DNA of 34,547 nt from Comamonadaceae bacterium (GTDB lineage Bacteria > Pseudomonadota > Gammaproteobacteria > Burkholderiales > Burkholderiaceae_C). The position numbers were made by a program, and so were the translations under genes. Shown here piece by piece: positions 1 to 7,053 of the stretch (position 1 is its first letter; every line of letters starts with the position of its first letter). The notes under the pieces were generated by a model that had not been told where the DNA came from, searched no databases, and was given only the letters and a program-made list of their open reading frames with translations. The DNA is taken from NCBI GenBank assembly GCA_947452785.1, contig CANGDZ010000037.1, forward strand, positions 1 to 34,547, given 5' to 3'.

Positions 1-152
1 GCGTTGACCAGGTCACGCAGGATCAGTCGAGCAGTTTCAGGTTCTCCATTCAGAAACAACGTAGCGGCTTCATCCAGCAGTGCCTGAGCAAACGTGGCGT
101 CGCTCTGAACTCGCTCAATGACGGTTTCTTTGAAATTTCTAGTCAAGGCCAT
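1..152 (-). CDS. Antitoxin of a type II TA module, XRE/HigA-like (5' part only)
   Basis: Only the first 50 codons are in the window; the gene runs off the left edge. The visible N-terminus (begins MALTRNFKETVIERVQ, then ALLDEAATLFLNGEPETARL) is the very conserved start of a small HTH antitoxin family that partners RelE/ParE-like toxins. The C-terminal XRE helix-turn-helix lies outside the window. It starts 4 nt downstream of the toxin stop, the usual toxin-first order of HigBA-type modules, and is probably translated from the toxin mRNA. It should neutralise the toxin and repress the shared promoter. No lesion is visible in this part, unlike the toxin. Family assignment is firm; integrity of the rest cannot be judged. 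Confidence 0.75.
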   Translation of the reverse strand, partial: MALTRNFKETVIERVQSDATFAQALLDEAATLFLNGEPETARLILRDLVN

Positions 153-156
153 TAAA

Positions 157-513
157 TTAACCCTTGTGCTTGCTGGTTGTATTGGAAAGCATTGCTTTTT
201 TTCTGGCCTTGTACTCGGCCAATAATTCTTTGGCTTTATCGATGTCCCGTTGTTGTCCACGCTTGGTACCACCGCCAAAAAGAACGATGAGCTTGTCACC
301 GTCTTTTGCAAGGTAAATCCGGTAACCCGGTCCTCAATCAATGACGTACTCGCCAATTCCATCAAACCATTTGATGTTCGATGTGTTGCCAAACTCCATG
401 CGCAGTTTAGCAACGGTCACCTTGGCGGCGGCCTGCGATGAGAGACCGTCAAACCACTGTTTATAGGGAATGGATGCATCCTCTCGGATGTACTCTTCGA
501 CTTTGATCGACAT
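157..513 (-). pseudogene. RelE/ParE-family (HigB-like) toxin interrupted by an in-frame TGA
   Basis: Reading from the ATG at 513 gives MSIKVEEYIREDASIPYKQW and so on to GEYVID, then TGA (334-336, codon 60). The same frame then continues without another stop as GPGYRIYLAKDGDKLIVLF to the TAA at 157 (118 codons in all). The part after the stop carries the family signature G-P-G-Y-R-x-Y and the basic C-terminus (GGTKRGQQRDIDKAKELL), so this is one gene with a nonsense change. Relatives usually have a Trp or another residue between ID and GPGYR, and TGG to TGA is a one-base step. A 59-residue product would lack the catalytic/RNA-binding C-terminal half. The toxin is therefore probably dead while the antitoxin downstream (gap 4 nt) looks open as far as it can be seen. 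A sequencing error is possible. Confidence 0.8.
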
Positions 514-518
514 GCATT

Positions 519-540
519 ATGGTAACACATTCGTTACCAT
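519..540. promoter_or_regulatory. Perfect inverted repeat, likely TA-module operator
   Basis: ATGGTAAC (519-526) and GTTACCAT (533-540) are exact reverse complements separated by 6 nt. The repeat begins 5 nt upstream of the toxin start codon. Position and symmetry fit the operator at which an XRE-type antitoxin or toxin-antitoxin complex represses its own transcription. Binding itself is inferred. Confidence 0.5.
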
Positions 541-683
541 TGGTCTTGCTGGTATGCGGCGTGGATCAGGCAAACGTATGACTGGTCATAAAAATCGAAG
601 CAATTGAAAGCCATCCGTCGAAAGACTCCTAATGTTTAGGCGCCCTCAAAGTTTCGAAAGCATTTGATTCTGTTTTGCAAGAT

Positions 684-719
684 AGCCTGGGCGAGTTCTA
701 AATATGAGTCACCCGGGCT
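684..719 (-). terminator. Stem-loop just downstream of the CDGSH gene, candidate terminator
   Basis: Segments 684-694 (AGCCTGGGCGA) and 709-719 (TCACCCGGGCT) pair over 10 of 11 positions, counting one G-U pair on either strand, with a 14-nt loop. On the minus strand the stem begins 5 nt after the stop codon of the CDGSH gene. No clean U-tract follows, so an intrinsic terminator is plausible rather than certain; it could instead stabilise the mRNA 3' end. Confidence 0.35.
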
Positions 720-724
720 GCTTT

Positions 725-955
725 CTAGTTTGAGATTGATTTATGGGTTCGATCGCAAAGCGGAAAGATTATGCTTCTTTTGCATCCGCAAAAGTTGACC
801 ATACCAGTTTCAATCGCCTCATATCGAAGTGGCAAGTGCTTAGTCTTTATGTGAGCACCGTTACAAAAAGGCGGCATGTCCGTCAACCCACACTGACAAA
901 GCAAATACTCTCGGCCTTTTTCAATTCCGGTAGCAATGGGTTTTTTCGATGACAT
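725..955 (-). CDS. Small iron-sulfur protein with two CDGSH-type motifs
   Basis: A 76-residue protein with two C-x-C-x8-C-x3-H motifs: C20, C22, C31, H35 (ending PFCNGAH) and C56, C58, C67, H71 (ending PLCDRTH). These match the CDGSH (mitoNEET/NAF-1-like) domain, in which three Cys and one His bind a redox-active, labile 2Fe-2S cluster. Double-CDGSH proteins of this size are common in bacteria. An AAGGA ribosome site precedes the ATG at 955. It is the last gene of the ridA-amidase-SDR-CDGSH cluster, 28 nt after the SDR gene. The exact role is unknown; electron transfer or Fe-S/redox sensing for the neighbouring oxidoreductase is an inference. No signal peptide or membrane segment, so it should be cytoplasmic. 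Confidence 0.85.
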   Translation of the reverse strand: MSSKKPIATGIEKGREYLLCQCGLTDMPPFCNGAHIKTKHLPLRYEAIETGMVNFCGCKRSIIFPLCDRTHKSISN

Positions 956-983
956 GCATATCCTTTAGCTACATGAACTATGC

Positions 984-1745
984 CTACAGCTGAACCCCTT
1001 TTGTCAGAGCTCCGTCCACCACCAGATTGGTGCCGGTAATAAAGCTCGCTGCAGGGCTGGACAAAAACGCCACGGCGTTGGCCATTTCTTGCGGCGTTCC
1101 CATGCGACCAGTCGGGTTCATGTCCAGCGCAACTTTGAAGAACTCCGGATTGCCTTCCTCTATCTGATTCCACACCCCACCCGGAAAATAGGTGTTTCCA
1201 GGTGAAACTGAGTTGGCCCGTATGCCTTTGCCAGCCAGGTGGTAAGCCAGGCCTTGGGTGTAATGAATAATCGCCGCTTTGAACGCACCATAAGGGCCGG
1301 AGGCAAAATCGATTTCGCGGCCAGAGACACTGGCAATAGTGACAATCGATGGCTTAGCGCTTTTCTCCAAGTAAGGCATTGCGGCGTTGACCAAGCGCAC
1401 GGTACCCATCATGTCGACTTCAAAACCTTTCTGCCATGCAGCCTCATCTGCGGCGATCGCTAGCGCGCTAACGTTGGCCACAACGATGTCCAAGCCGCCA
1501 AACTCAGCGGCTGCAGCGTTAACCCAAGCGGCCAATGCAGCAGCGTCAGAAACATCGACCGGCATGCCGAAGGCTGTGATGCCCAATGCACTCAACTCTG
1601 CGACACTGGCCTCAACCTCTTGCGCATTGCGCGCACAAACTGCCACATATGCGCCTTCCGCTGCCAAGGTTTTGGCGATGGCTTGACCAATCCCTTTGGT
1701 TCCACCGGTAACAACCGCTTTCAGTCCTTTAAGTCCCAGATCCAT
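984..1745 (-). CDS. SDR-family NAD(P)-dependent oxidoreductase
   Basis: A classical short-chain dehydrogenase/reductase of 253 residues, the usual length. The cofactor-binding TGGTKGIG lies at residues 13-20, the acidic NVDVSD-type element appears as PVDVSD around 62-67, the catalytic Ser is at 139 or 141 (IASVSG), and Y152/K156 form YxxxK. The usual NNAG motif is replaced by ANVSA (N91), so the structural Asn is kept but the motif is atypical. The C-terminus (SFITGTNLVVDGALTKG) is canonical. AAGGAA lies 5 nt before the ATG. It sits between a formamidase-type amidase (60 nt upstream) and the CDGSH gene, so it probably oxidises or reduces a hydroxy/keto intermediate of the same pathway. The substrate cannot be read from sequence. 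Confidence 0.88.
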   Translation of the reverse strand: MDLGLKGLKAVVTGGTKGIGQAIAKTLAAEGAYVAVCARNAQEVEASVAELSALGITAFGMPVDVSDAAALAAWVNAAAAEFGGLDIVVANVSALAIAADEAAWQKGFEVDMMGTVRLVNAAMPYLEKSAKPSIVTIASVSGREIDFASGPYGAFKAAIIHYTQGLAYHLAGKGIRANSVSPGNTYFPGGVWNQIEEGNPEFFKVALDMNPTGRMGTPQEMANAVAFLSSPAASFITGTNLVVDGALTKGVQL

Positions 1746-1805
1746 GGCATTTCCTTGAGTTAATCGTGCGCCGTCAAGCGCGAAAGTGAAACAGTTAGAA
1801 AAGGT

Positions 1806-2798
1806 TCAAACCGCTGCGAGGTACTTCTTGCTGATGCCGGCGCCCACGGTGTACTTGGGGTCGACAAAGTTGCCCAACCTCACCTGCCCGCACTGGCTTA
1901 GCATCATGTAGGCATCCCATCGGTCGTAACCGTATTCAGCCTCCATCCAAAGGATCAGCTCTTTGTAGGCAATGCGCGTGGCGTCTTCCAAAGGCCTGGC
2001 GCTTCCGATGCTCATGATCACCGACTCGTTTTCGAGTCGAGGCCACTGGATGTTCCAGTGCTTGATGAGGTCGACCTGTATCGTCGTGGTGCTTGCGAAC
2101 TCGACCGCAGTACCGCAAACTTCGCCATCACCTTGGCAGGCATGGGCATCTCCAATGAACAAGCGTCCTCCAGCACTTTGAACGGGCAAATAGGTGATAC
2201 TGCCGGGCCCCATATCAGGCAAGTCCATGTTGCCGCCGTGGCTGTCGGGTGTCAGGGTGTTGATCGAGTCGATCTCGGGTGAGCAACTGAGCGTGCCAAT
2301 GTGCGGGCGATAGGGAAACGTGACGCGCTTGCTCCAGTAAACGCCTTGTTCGTCCAAGTCGATCTTGCGCACCAACTCGGGCAAGTCTTCGGCCAACATC
2401 GCTGTCAGCGAGGTGCCACTTAAAGCTCCAAATTGCGGAATCATCGCGCAGGTTCCGCGCGGGTTGGGCCCACGCGGCGCTATCTCCTCGATGTACACCG
2501 CAAGCACATCGCCTTTTTCGGCCCCCTCGACCATGACCGGTCCGTTCTGCGGATTCACGAAGGGCATAGTCAGGACTTTGGACGGCAGGTCTTGCTCTGT
2601 CTGAATCTTGCTTTCAAAGGCATCTCGCGTCTCCACAATCACGCGGTCACCCGGCTTTATGTGCAGCACCGGGTCAGAGTAAGGGCCGATGGTGTAGTGG
2701 TAGCGCCCCTGGAGCGCCTCCGTCAAAGAATGGGTCTGCCCCGTGCGGTCTTTGCCAAGTCCGCGTGTGCGCATGATGGATTGATCAAGCCAGTTCAT
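1806..2798 (-). CDS. Acetamidase/formamidase family protein (short form)
   Basis: A 330-residue FmdA/AmdA-family metal-dependent amidohydrolase, which hydrolyses short amides to the acid plus ammonia. Family marks are HGGNMD (about 187-192), the metal/active-site region GDAHACQGDGE (216-226), then CGTAVE. An AAGGA ribosome site precedes the ATG at 2798. It is clearly shorter than, and only distantly related to, the 413-residue paralogue and the fused copy elsewhere in the window, and lacks their HWGYF N-terminus. It lies 63 nt downstream of ridA and 60 nt upstream of the SDR gene, so the four genes are probably one transcript. The substrate could be formamide, acetamide or a larger amide released by neighbouring enzymes. 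Cytoplasmic. Confidence 0.85.
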   Translation of the reverse strand: MNWLDQSIMRTRGLGKDRTGQTHSLTEALQGRYHYTIGPYSDPVLHIKPGDRVIVETRDAFESKIQTEQDLPSKVLTMPFVNPQNGPVMVEGAEKGDVLAVYIEEIAPRGPNPRGTCAMIPQFGALSGTSLTAMLAEDLPELVRKIDLDEQGVYWSKRVTFPYRPHIGTLSCSPEIDSINTLTPDSHGGNMDLPDMGPGSITYLPVQSAGGRLFIGDAHACQGDGEVCGTAVEFASTTTIQVDLIKHWNIQWPRLENESVIMSIGSARPLEDATRIAYKELILWMEAEYGYDRWDAYMMLSQCGQVRLGNFVDPKYTVGAGISKKYLAAV

Positions 2799-2861
2799 AG
2801 TCGTCCTTGCAAAGAGGGAGTTGAACGAAACAGTTCATCATAGAGCTTTGTTCGAAAAATT

Positions 2862-3287
2862 TCAGACGGAGTCGCTTAAGGGAATAGTCACTTCCCCACG
2901 GCGAGCCACCAAGTCAATTTCTATACGCGCGCCCTTGGCCAGACCGGTCACGCCAATACAGGTTCGTGCGGGTCGCCTGCCGACGGGAAAGTGGCTGGCA
3001 TAGGCCGTGTTCATGGCTTCATAGTCTTGATCGAAATGGGTCAGGTAAATGCGAACGCTCAGCGCATGTTCAAGTCCAAGTCCGCAACCGGCTAATACTG
3101 TATCCAGGTTCTTCAGCACTTGCCTTGTTTGCGCCTCAATACCCTGCGGATAAGGGGAGTCCAGCGTCGTTCCAGTGAATGGCATTTGCCCGGTCACAAA
3201 GACCCAACCATCAACTTCGACGGCATGACTGAATGGAGCGACCGGATCGGGTGCTCCGGTGATCATATGAAAGATGGGCAAAGTCAT
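2862..3287 (-). CDS. ridA: RidA (YjgF/YER057c/UK114) family protein
   Basis: A 141-residue RidA-family protein. Visible marks are the N-terminal PVAPFSHAVEVDGWVFVTGQ segment, the central GxxLEHALSVRIYLTHFDQ segment, and the C-terminal RPARTCIGVTGLAKGARIEID, whose Arg in RTC occupies the position of the carboxylate-binding Arg of RidA enzymes. RidA proteins hydrolyse enamines/imines to keto acids and ammonia, or act on carbamates or acyl-enamine intermediates in catabolic operons (for example RutC). It is the first gene of the ridA-amidase-SDR-CDGSH group and is divergent from the AraC-amidase fusion (90 nt apart). Given this context a pathway-specific RidA subfamily is more likely than the housekeeping one. 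The ribosome site before the ATG at 3287 is weak. Confidence 0.87.
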   Translation of the reverse strand: MTLPIFHMITGAPDPVAPFSHAVEVDGWVFVTGQMPFTGTTLDSPYPQGIEAQTRQVLKNLDTVLAGCGLGLEHALSVRIYLTHFDQDYEAMNTAYASHFPVGRRPARTCIGVTGLAKGARIEIDLVARRGEVTIPLSDSV

Positions 3288-3377
3288 GGCTATGTGCTCA
3301 GGTGCTTGCGGTTACTCATGATCTGATTCAGCAAGTATTGCGCCAGAGTAGGCGTTGACCATCCAAGAACGAGGCAC
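3288..3377. promoter_or_regulatory. Divergent intergenic region between ridA and the AraC-amidase fusion
   Basis: The 90 nt separate two divergent transcription units, so promoters for the ridA operon and for the regulator-enzyme fusion must lie here or just inside the genes. AraC-type regulators often control a divergent neighbour from such a gap. No convincing -35/-10 pair or direct repeat could be picked out by eye, so this is assigned on arrangement only. Confidence 0.35.
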
Positions 3378-5825
3378 ATGTCTTGCGTACACCTGGCAGG
3401 TAACCCCGAAAGCGTCTCCGTGCCCATCGAGCAGTTCACGACCGAATCCTATCCAGTACCTTTGCGCTCCCGTGCATGGTGCGAGGCCCTGCTTATGCAC
3501 CGACTTCGATCTGAATTCGCACCAAATTCGACCGGACTGTTTGGCACCGTGACGTCCAGACGCACGGTGGGTGGTATCGGCATGGCGCGTATCGCGTCCT
3601 CACCGCAGTCGATTCATTTGGCACCTGAAAAGAAGGAAGCAATTTGGCTTGCAGTGCACCTGGATGGCGAAGCCCTGCTTCACGACGGCGCAAAGGTGAT
3701 CGAGTTGAATCCCGGTGATATCGTCTTTGGTGCCACGCGCACAGGGGTTCATCTTGAATTAGGGTCCAATTTTCGGCAATGGATGGTGACGATACCGATG
3801 ACCCTTCTGAAAGTGCCGGCCCCCATGGGGCTGGCCGTCGCCATTGGCCATCTGCCTGGGAAGTCGGGGCTCGGGCGGTTGTTTTCCGGCATCTTGGGCG
3901 CACTGGCCGATACCTTCGATGCACTGGGTGAACATGAATTAGCGCCCATCGAATCAACCCTATCCGAGCTGATCGCCTCCTGCTTTGAGGCCTGGAACCA
4001 GACCGATCAGAAATTGACCAGTAAATCACATGCTGCTGCAACGGACCGCTTGTGTCAGTACATTGAAGCCAACCTGAGCGATTCCACACTCACATTGGCC
4101 AGCGTGGCAACGCACGAACATGTTTCCGAACGCCAAGTGCAGAAACTATTCGAAGGACTGGGTCAATCTTTCACAGCCTACCTTCGCGACCGTCGCCTTG
4201 AACGCAGTCGCGCTGACTTGGGCAACCGGCAATATGGCCATTTGTCAATTTCAGATATCTGCTTTCGTTGGGGCTTCAACGATCCAGCACACTTCAGCCA
4301 TTGCTTTCGAGATCGATATCAGATGTCGCCACGTCAGTACCGACAGCAAGCCAATACGGTAAGCCAATCGTCGCTGCGCAAACGCATCCAACGCGGATGG
4401 CCTTCAGGTTATTTTGAATCGCAACCCGCATTTCGGGTTGCTCACGCGCCAGTCGATAATTCAGCGTCTCAGGGCAATGAGGTCGCAGGCGTGGTGGATC
4501 ACGCACCGGCGACGAGCAAGGCCCTAACGGCCAAGAGCACGGGTCAGCACCATCACCTACCTGCGTTGCCCAGCACCATCCACTGGGGATACTTTAGCCA
4601 CGCGATACCGCCTGTCCTTCGCGTCGCTTCTGGTGACATCGTGACCATCGAAACGCTGACCCAGCATGCCTATGATGACTACGAGCGCATGATCAAAGGA
4701 GACTCCGGTGCGGAGAGTGTTTTTCACTGGACTCGTGAGAAAAAAACCGTGGATCGTCGAGGAGCAGGCCCCATTGATGCGTCCATCTATGGGCGAGGCA
4801 GCGGAGAAGGATTTGGCGTGCACATCTGCACAGGGCCCATCTATGTCAACGATGCACAACCCGGCGATGTCTTGGAGGTTCGAATTCTCGATCTTGCACC
4901 CAGGTTGGCGGCCAACGCCAGATACGAAGGACGTGCTTTCGGCAGCAACGCTGCCGCATGGTGGGGGTTTCATTACGACGACCTGATTGAAGAGCCAAAA
5001 CCCAGGGAGGTGGTCACGATCTACGAAGTTGAGAGCACCCACGGTAAAGCCTGTGCCCATGCAGTTTACAGTTTTCGCTGGACACCGCAGCGAGATCCAA
5101 ACGGCGTGCTGCACACCACCATCGACTACCCCGGCGTCCCGATTGACCGTGCGTCCATCGTAGAAAATCACGGCGTTCTGAAAGGGGTCACTATTCCGGT
5201 TCGCCCGCACTTCGGTGTGATCGCAGTGGCTCCCGCCGAGACGGGTTTGGTGGACTCCGTTCCGCCTTCCAGCTTTGGTGGCAATTTAGACAACTGGCGC
5301 ATTTCCAAAGGGGCTACCGTCTACCTGCGGGTGGGCGTTGACGGGGCCTTATTTTCTGTAGGCGATCCCCACGCGTCTCAAGGCGACAGCGAATTGTGCG
5401 GAACGGCCATCGAATGCTCATTGACTGGTGTCTTCCAGTTCGTCTTGCATAAGGCAAAGGATTTAAAGAATGAACCCTTTGCTGACATTGATTACCCTTT
5501 GGTCGAAACCCGCGATGAATGGGTAATCCAAGGCTTTAGCCATTCCGATTATTTGAAAGAGTTTGGCGACAAGGCCCGCAGCGCCATCTACGAAAAGTCC
5601 TCACTGGACCCGGCGATGCGTGATGCCTTTCACAAAACCCGGCGGTTTTTGATGACCGCCAAAGGACTGACAGAGGACGAGGCAATTTCGTTGATGTCGG
5701 TCGCTGTCGACTTTGGTGTGACCCAAGTTGTCGACGGCAACTGGGGTGTTCACGCAGTCATCCGAAAATCACTTTTTGCGGGAAGGCCAGACGCTGGTGC
5801 AGTAAATGCCATCACCGGTCCTTAA
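3378..5825 (+). CDS. Fusion of an AraC-type transcription regulator with a complete acetamidase/formamidase
   Basis: One uninterrupted frame of 815 codons. Residues about 13-200 resemble the AraC-binding-like sensor domain of long AraC regulators. Residues about 222-323 are a full AraC/XylS DNA-binding domain with two HTH units (SVATHEHVSERQVQKLFEG, then ISDICFRWGFNDPAHFSHCF and MSPRQYRQ). Residues 325-395 are a polar linker. Residues about 398-800 are an entire long-form formamidase starting at STIHWGYF and including SFGGNLDNW (632-640) and GDPHASQGD (662-670). The amidase part is plainly homologous to the separate 413-residue enzyme encoded tail-to-tail, but lacks that enzyme's Cys cluster. 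No Met codon lies in the linker that would restart the enzyme alone. GAGG precedes the ATG at 3378 closely; a GTG at 3420 is an alternative start. Likely a cytoplasmic ligand-sensing regulator of the flanking amidase operons; activity of the enzyme half is inferred. Confidence 0.82.
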   Translation: MSCVHLAGNPESVSVPIEQFTTESYPVPLRSRAWCEALLMHRLRSEFAPNSTGLFGTVTSRRTVGGIGMARIASSPQSIHLAPEKKEAIWLAVHLDGEALLHDGAKVIELNPGDIVFGATRTGVHLELGSNFRQWMVTIPMTLLKVPAPMGLAVAIGHLPGKSGLGRLFSGILGALADTFDALGEHELAPIESTLSELIASCFEAWNQTDQKLTSKSHAAATDRLCQYIEANLSDSTLTLASVATHEHVSERQVQKLFEGLGQSFTAYLRDRRLERSRADLGNRQYGHLSISDICFRWGFNDPAHFSHCFRDRYQMSPRQYRQQANTVSQSSLRKRIQRGWPSGYFESQPAFRVAHAPVDNSASQGNEVAGVVDHAPATSKALTAKSTGQHHHLPALPSTIHWGYFSHAIPPVLRVASGDIVTIETLTQHAYDDYERMIKGDSGAESVFHWTREKKTVDRRGAGPIDASIYGRGSGEGFGVHICTGPIYVNDAQPGDVLEVRILDLAPRLAANARYEGRAFGSNAAAWWGFHYDDLIEEPKPREVVTIYEVESTHGKACAHAVYSFRWTPQRDPNGVLHTTIDYPGVPIDRASIVENHGVLKGVTIPVRPHFGVIAVAPAETGLVDSVPPSSFGGNLDNWRISKGATVYLRVGVDGALFSVGDPHASQGDSELCGTAIECSLTGVFQFVLHKAKDLKNEPFADIDYPLVETRDEWVIQGFSHSDYLKEFGDKARSAIYEKSSLDPAMRDAFHKTRRFLMTAKGLTEDEAISLMSVAVDFGVTQVVDGNWGVHAVIRKSLFAGRPDAGAVNAITGP

Positions 5826-7053
5826 AGATACTCTTGCGAATCGAGCCGTGGATGCCCCAGTTCGCGTCCACCACCTGCGTCACACCAAAGTCAGCACCAA
5901 CCGATAACAAGGCAATGGCTTCATCTTCGCTGAGTTTGTGCACAGTCATTAACAGGCGTCGCAACTTACGAAAAGCATCGCGCATCGCCGGGTCCAGTGA
6001 CGACTTCGCGCCCACCAAGGTCTGCGCATCAGGCCCCAAGGTGGCCAAATAGTTGGGATACGTGAATCCGTAGACGGCCAACTGATCTTCAGTTTCTAAC
6101 AACGGATGGTCTAAGCCCTCCAGCAGAGTGCCTTCGAGCTCAGATTGCTTGTGAAGAATGAATTCAAAGTCGCCGGTCAACGACGTCTCAATGGCGGTGC
6201 CACCGAGTTCGCTGTCGCCTTGCGCCGCATGCGGGTCACCCACAGAGAAGAAAGCGCCGGGCACTGCCACAGGGTAATACATGCGTGCCCCCTTGCCAAT
6301 GCGCCAGTCGTCGATGTTGCCACCGGTGTAGCTGGGTGGAATCGAACTGACAAAATCCGATTCGGAAGGGGCCAGGCCCATGGTGCCAAAGTGTAAGCGT
6401 GCCGGCACCTTGATATTGCGCAAAATGTCCTCGCGTTTTTTGACCAATTGATGGTCCACACGAACGCCGGGGTAGTCGATGGTGGCGTGCACCACGCCAT
6501 CCGGGTCGGTCTGAGGTGTCCAAACGTAGTTGTACACAGCTCTTGCGAATGGTTCACCCGAAGTATCAAGCTCAAAGATGGTGATGACCTCTCGCGGCTT
6601 GGGCTCCTCAATCAGGTCTTGAAAATGAAAGCCCCACGATGCCGCGGCGTTCGAGCCGAAACAGCGACCCGCATAGCACGCGTTGCAGCTGGGTCGCGGA
6701 CGCACGTCCAGTATCCGAACTTCAAGCACATCCCCTGGTTCGGCTCCCTCGATCACCACCGGCCCCGTGAGCAGATGAACACCGACGCCTTCGCCCTCAC
6801 CCAATGTGAACGGCCCTTCAACCGGCCCAGCGCCTCGACGCGATATAGCCTTGTGTTCACGTGTCCAGGCGAATACCGATTCAGCACCGGGGTCACCTGC
6901 AACCATGCGCTCGTGGTCGTCATTGGCATGGTGCGTCAACGTTTCGATGGTCACCCAATCGCCCGACTTGACCACCAGAGAGGGGGTCACCGCTTTACTG
7001 AAGTAGCCCCAGTGAACGGTCTGGGGGGAAACGCGCAGAGTGTGGTGTTTCAT
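5812..7053 (-). CDS. Acetamidase/formamidase family protein (long form, 413 aa)
   Basis: Long-form FmdA-type amidase. Marks are TVHWGYFSKAV near the N-terminus, RRGAGPVEG (72-80), FGSNAAASWGFHFQDLIEEPKPRE (132-155), GGNIDDWRIGKG (244-255) and the active-site segment GDPHAAQGD (272-280). It also has C123-x2-C126-x4-C131, absent from the fused paralogue at the aligned positions (Ala, Arg, Ala). The ATG at 7053 overlaps the stop of the upstream permease-ATPase gene as ATGA, so it is translationally coupled to an amino-acid-type ABC importer. That implies its substrate, or the parent amide, enters by that system. Its 3' end overlaps the 3' end of the AraC-amidase fusion by 14 nt (convergent). Cytoplasmic; product ammonia plus an acid. 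Confidence 0.87.
   Translation of the reverse strand: MKHHTLRVSPQTVHWGYFSKAVTPSLVVKSGDWVTIETLTHHANDDHERMVAGDPGAESVFAWTREHKAISRRGAGPVEGPFTLGEGEGVGVHLLTGPVVIEGAEPGDVLEVRILDVRPRPSCNACYAGRCFGSNAAASWGFHFQDLIEEPKPREVITIFELDTSGEPFARAVYNYVWTPQTDPDGVVHATIDYPGVRVDHQLVKKREDILRNIKVPARLHFGTMGLAPSESDFVSSIPPSYTGGNIDDWRIGKGARMYYPVAVPGAFFSVGDPHAAQGDSELGGTAIETSLTGDFEFILHKQSELEGTLLEGLDHPLLETEDQLAVYGFTYPNYLATLGPDAQTLVGAKSSLDPAMRDAFRKLRRLLMTVHKLSEDEAIALLSVGADFGVTQVVDANWGIHGSIRKSIFKDR

Noticed and set aside
250..441. Plus-strand frame of 63 codons opposite the broken toxin
   Set aside because: Lies wholly within the toxin pseudogene on the other strand and has no family features.
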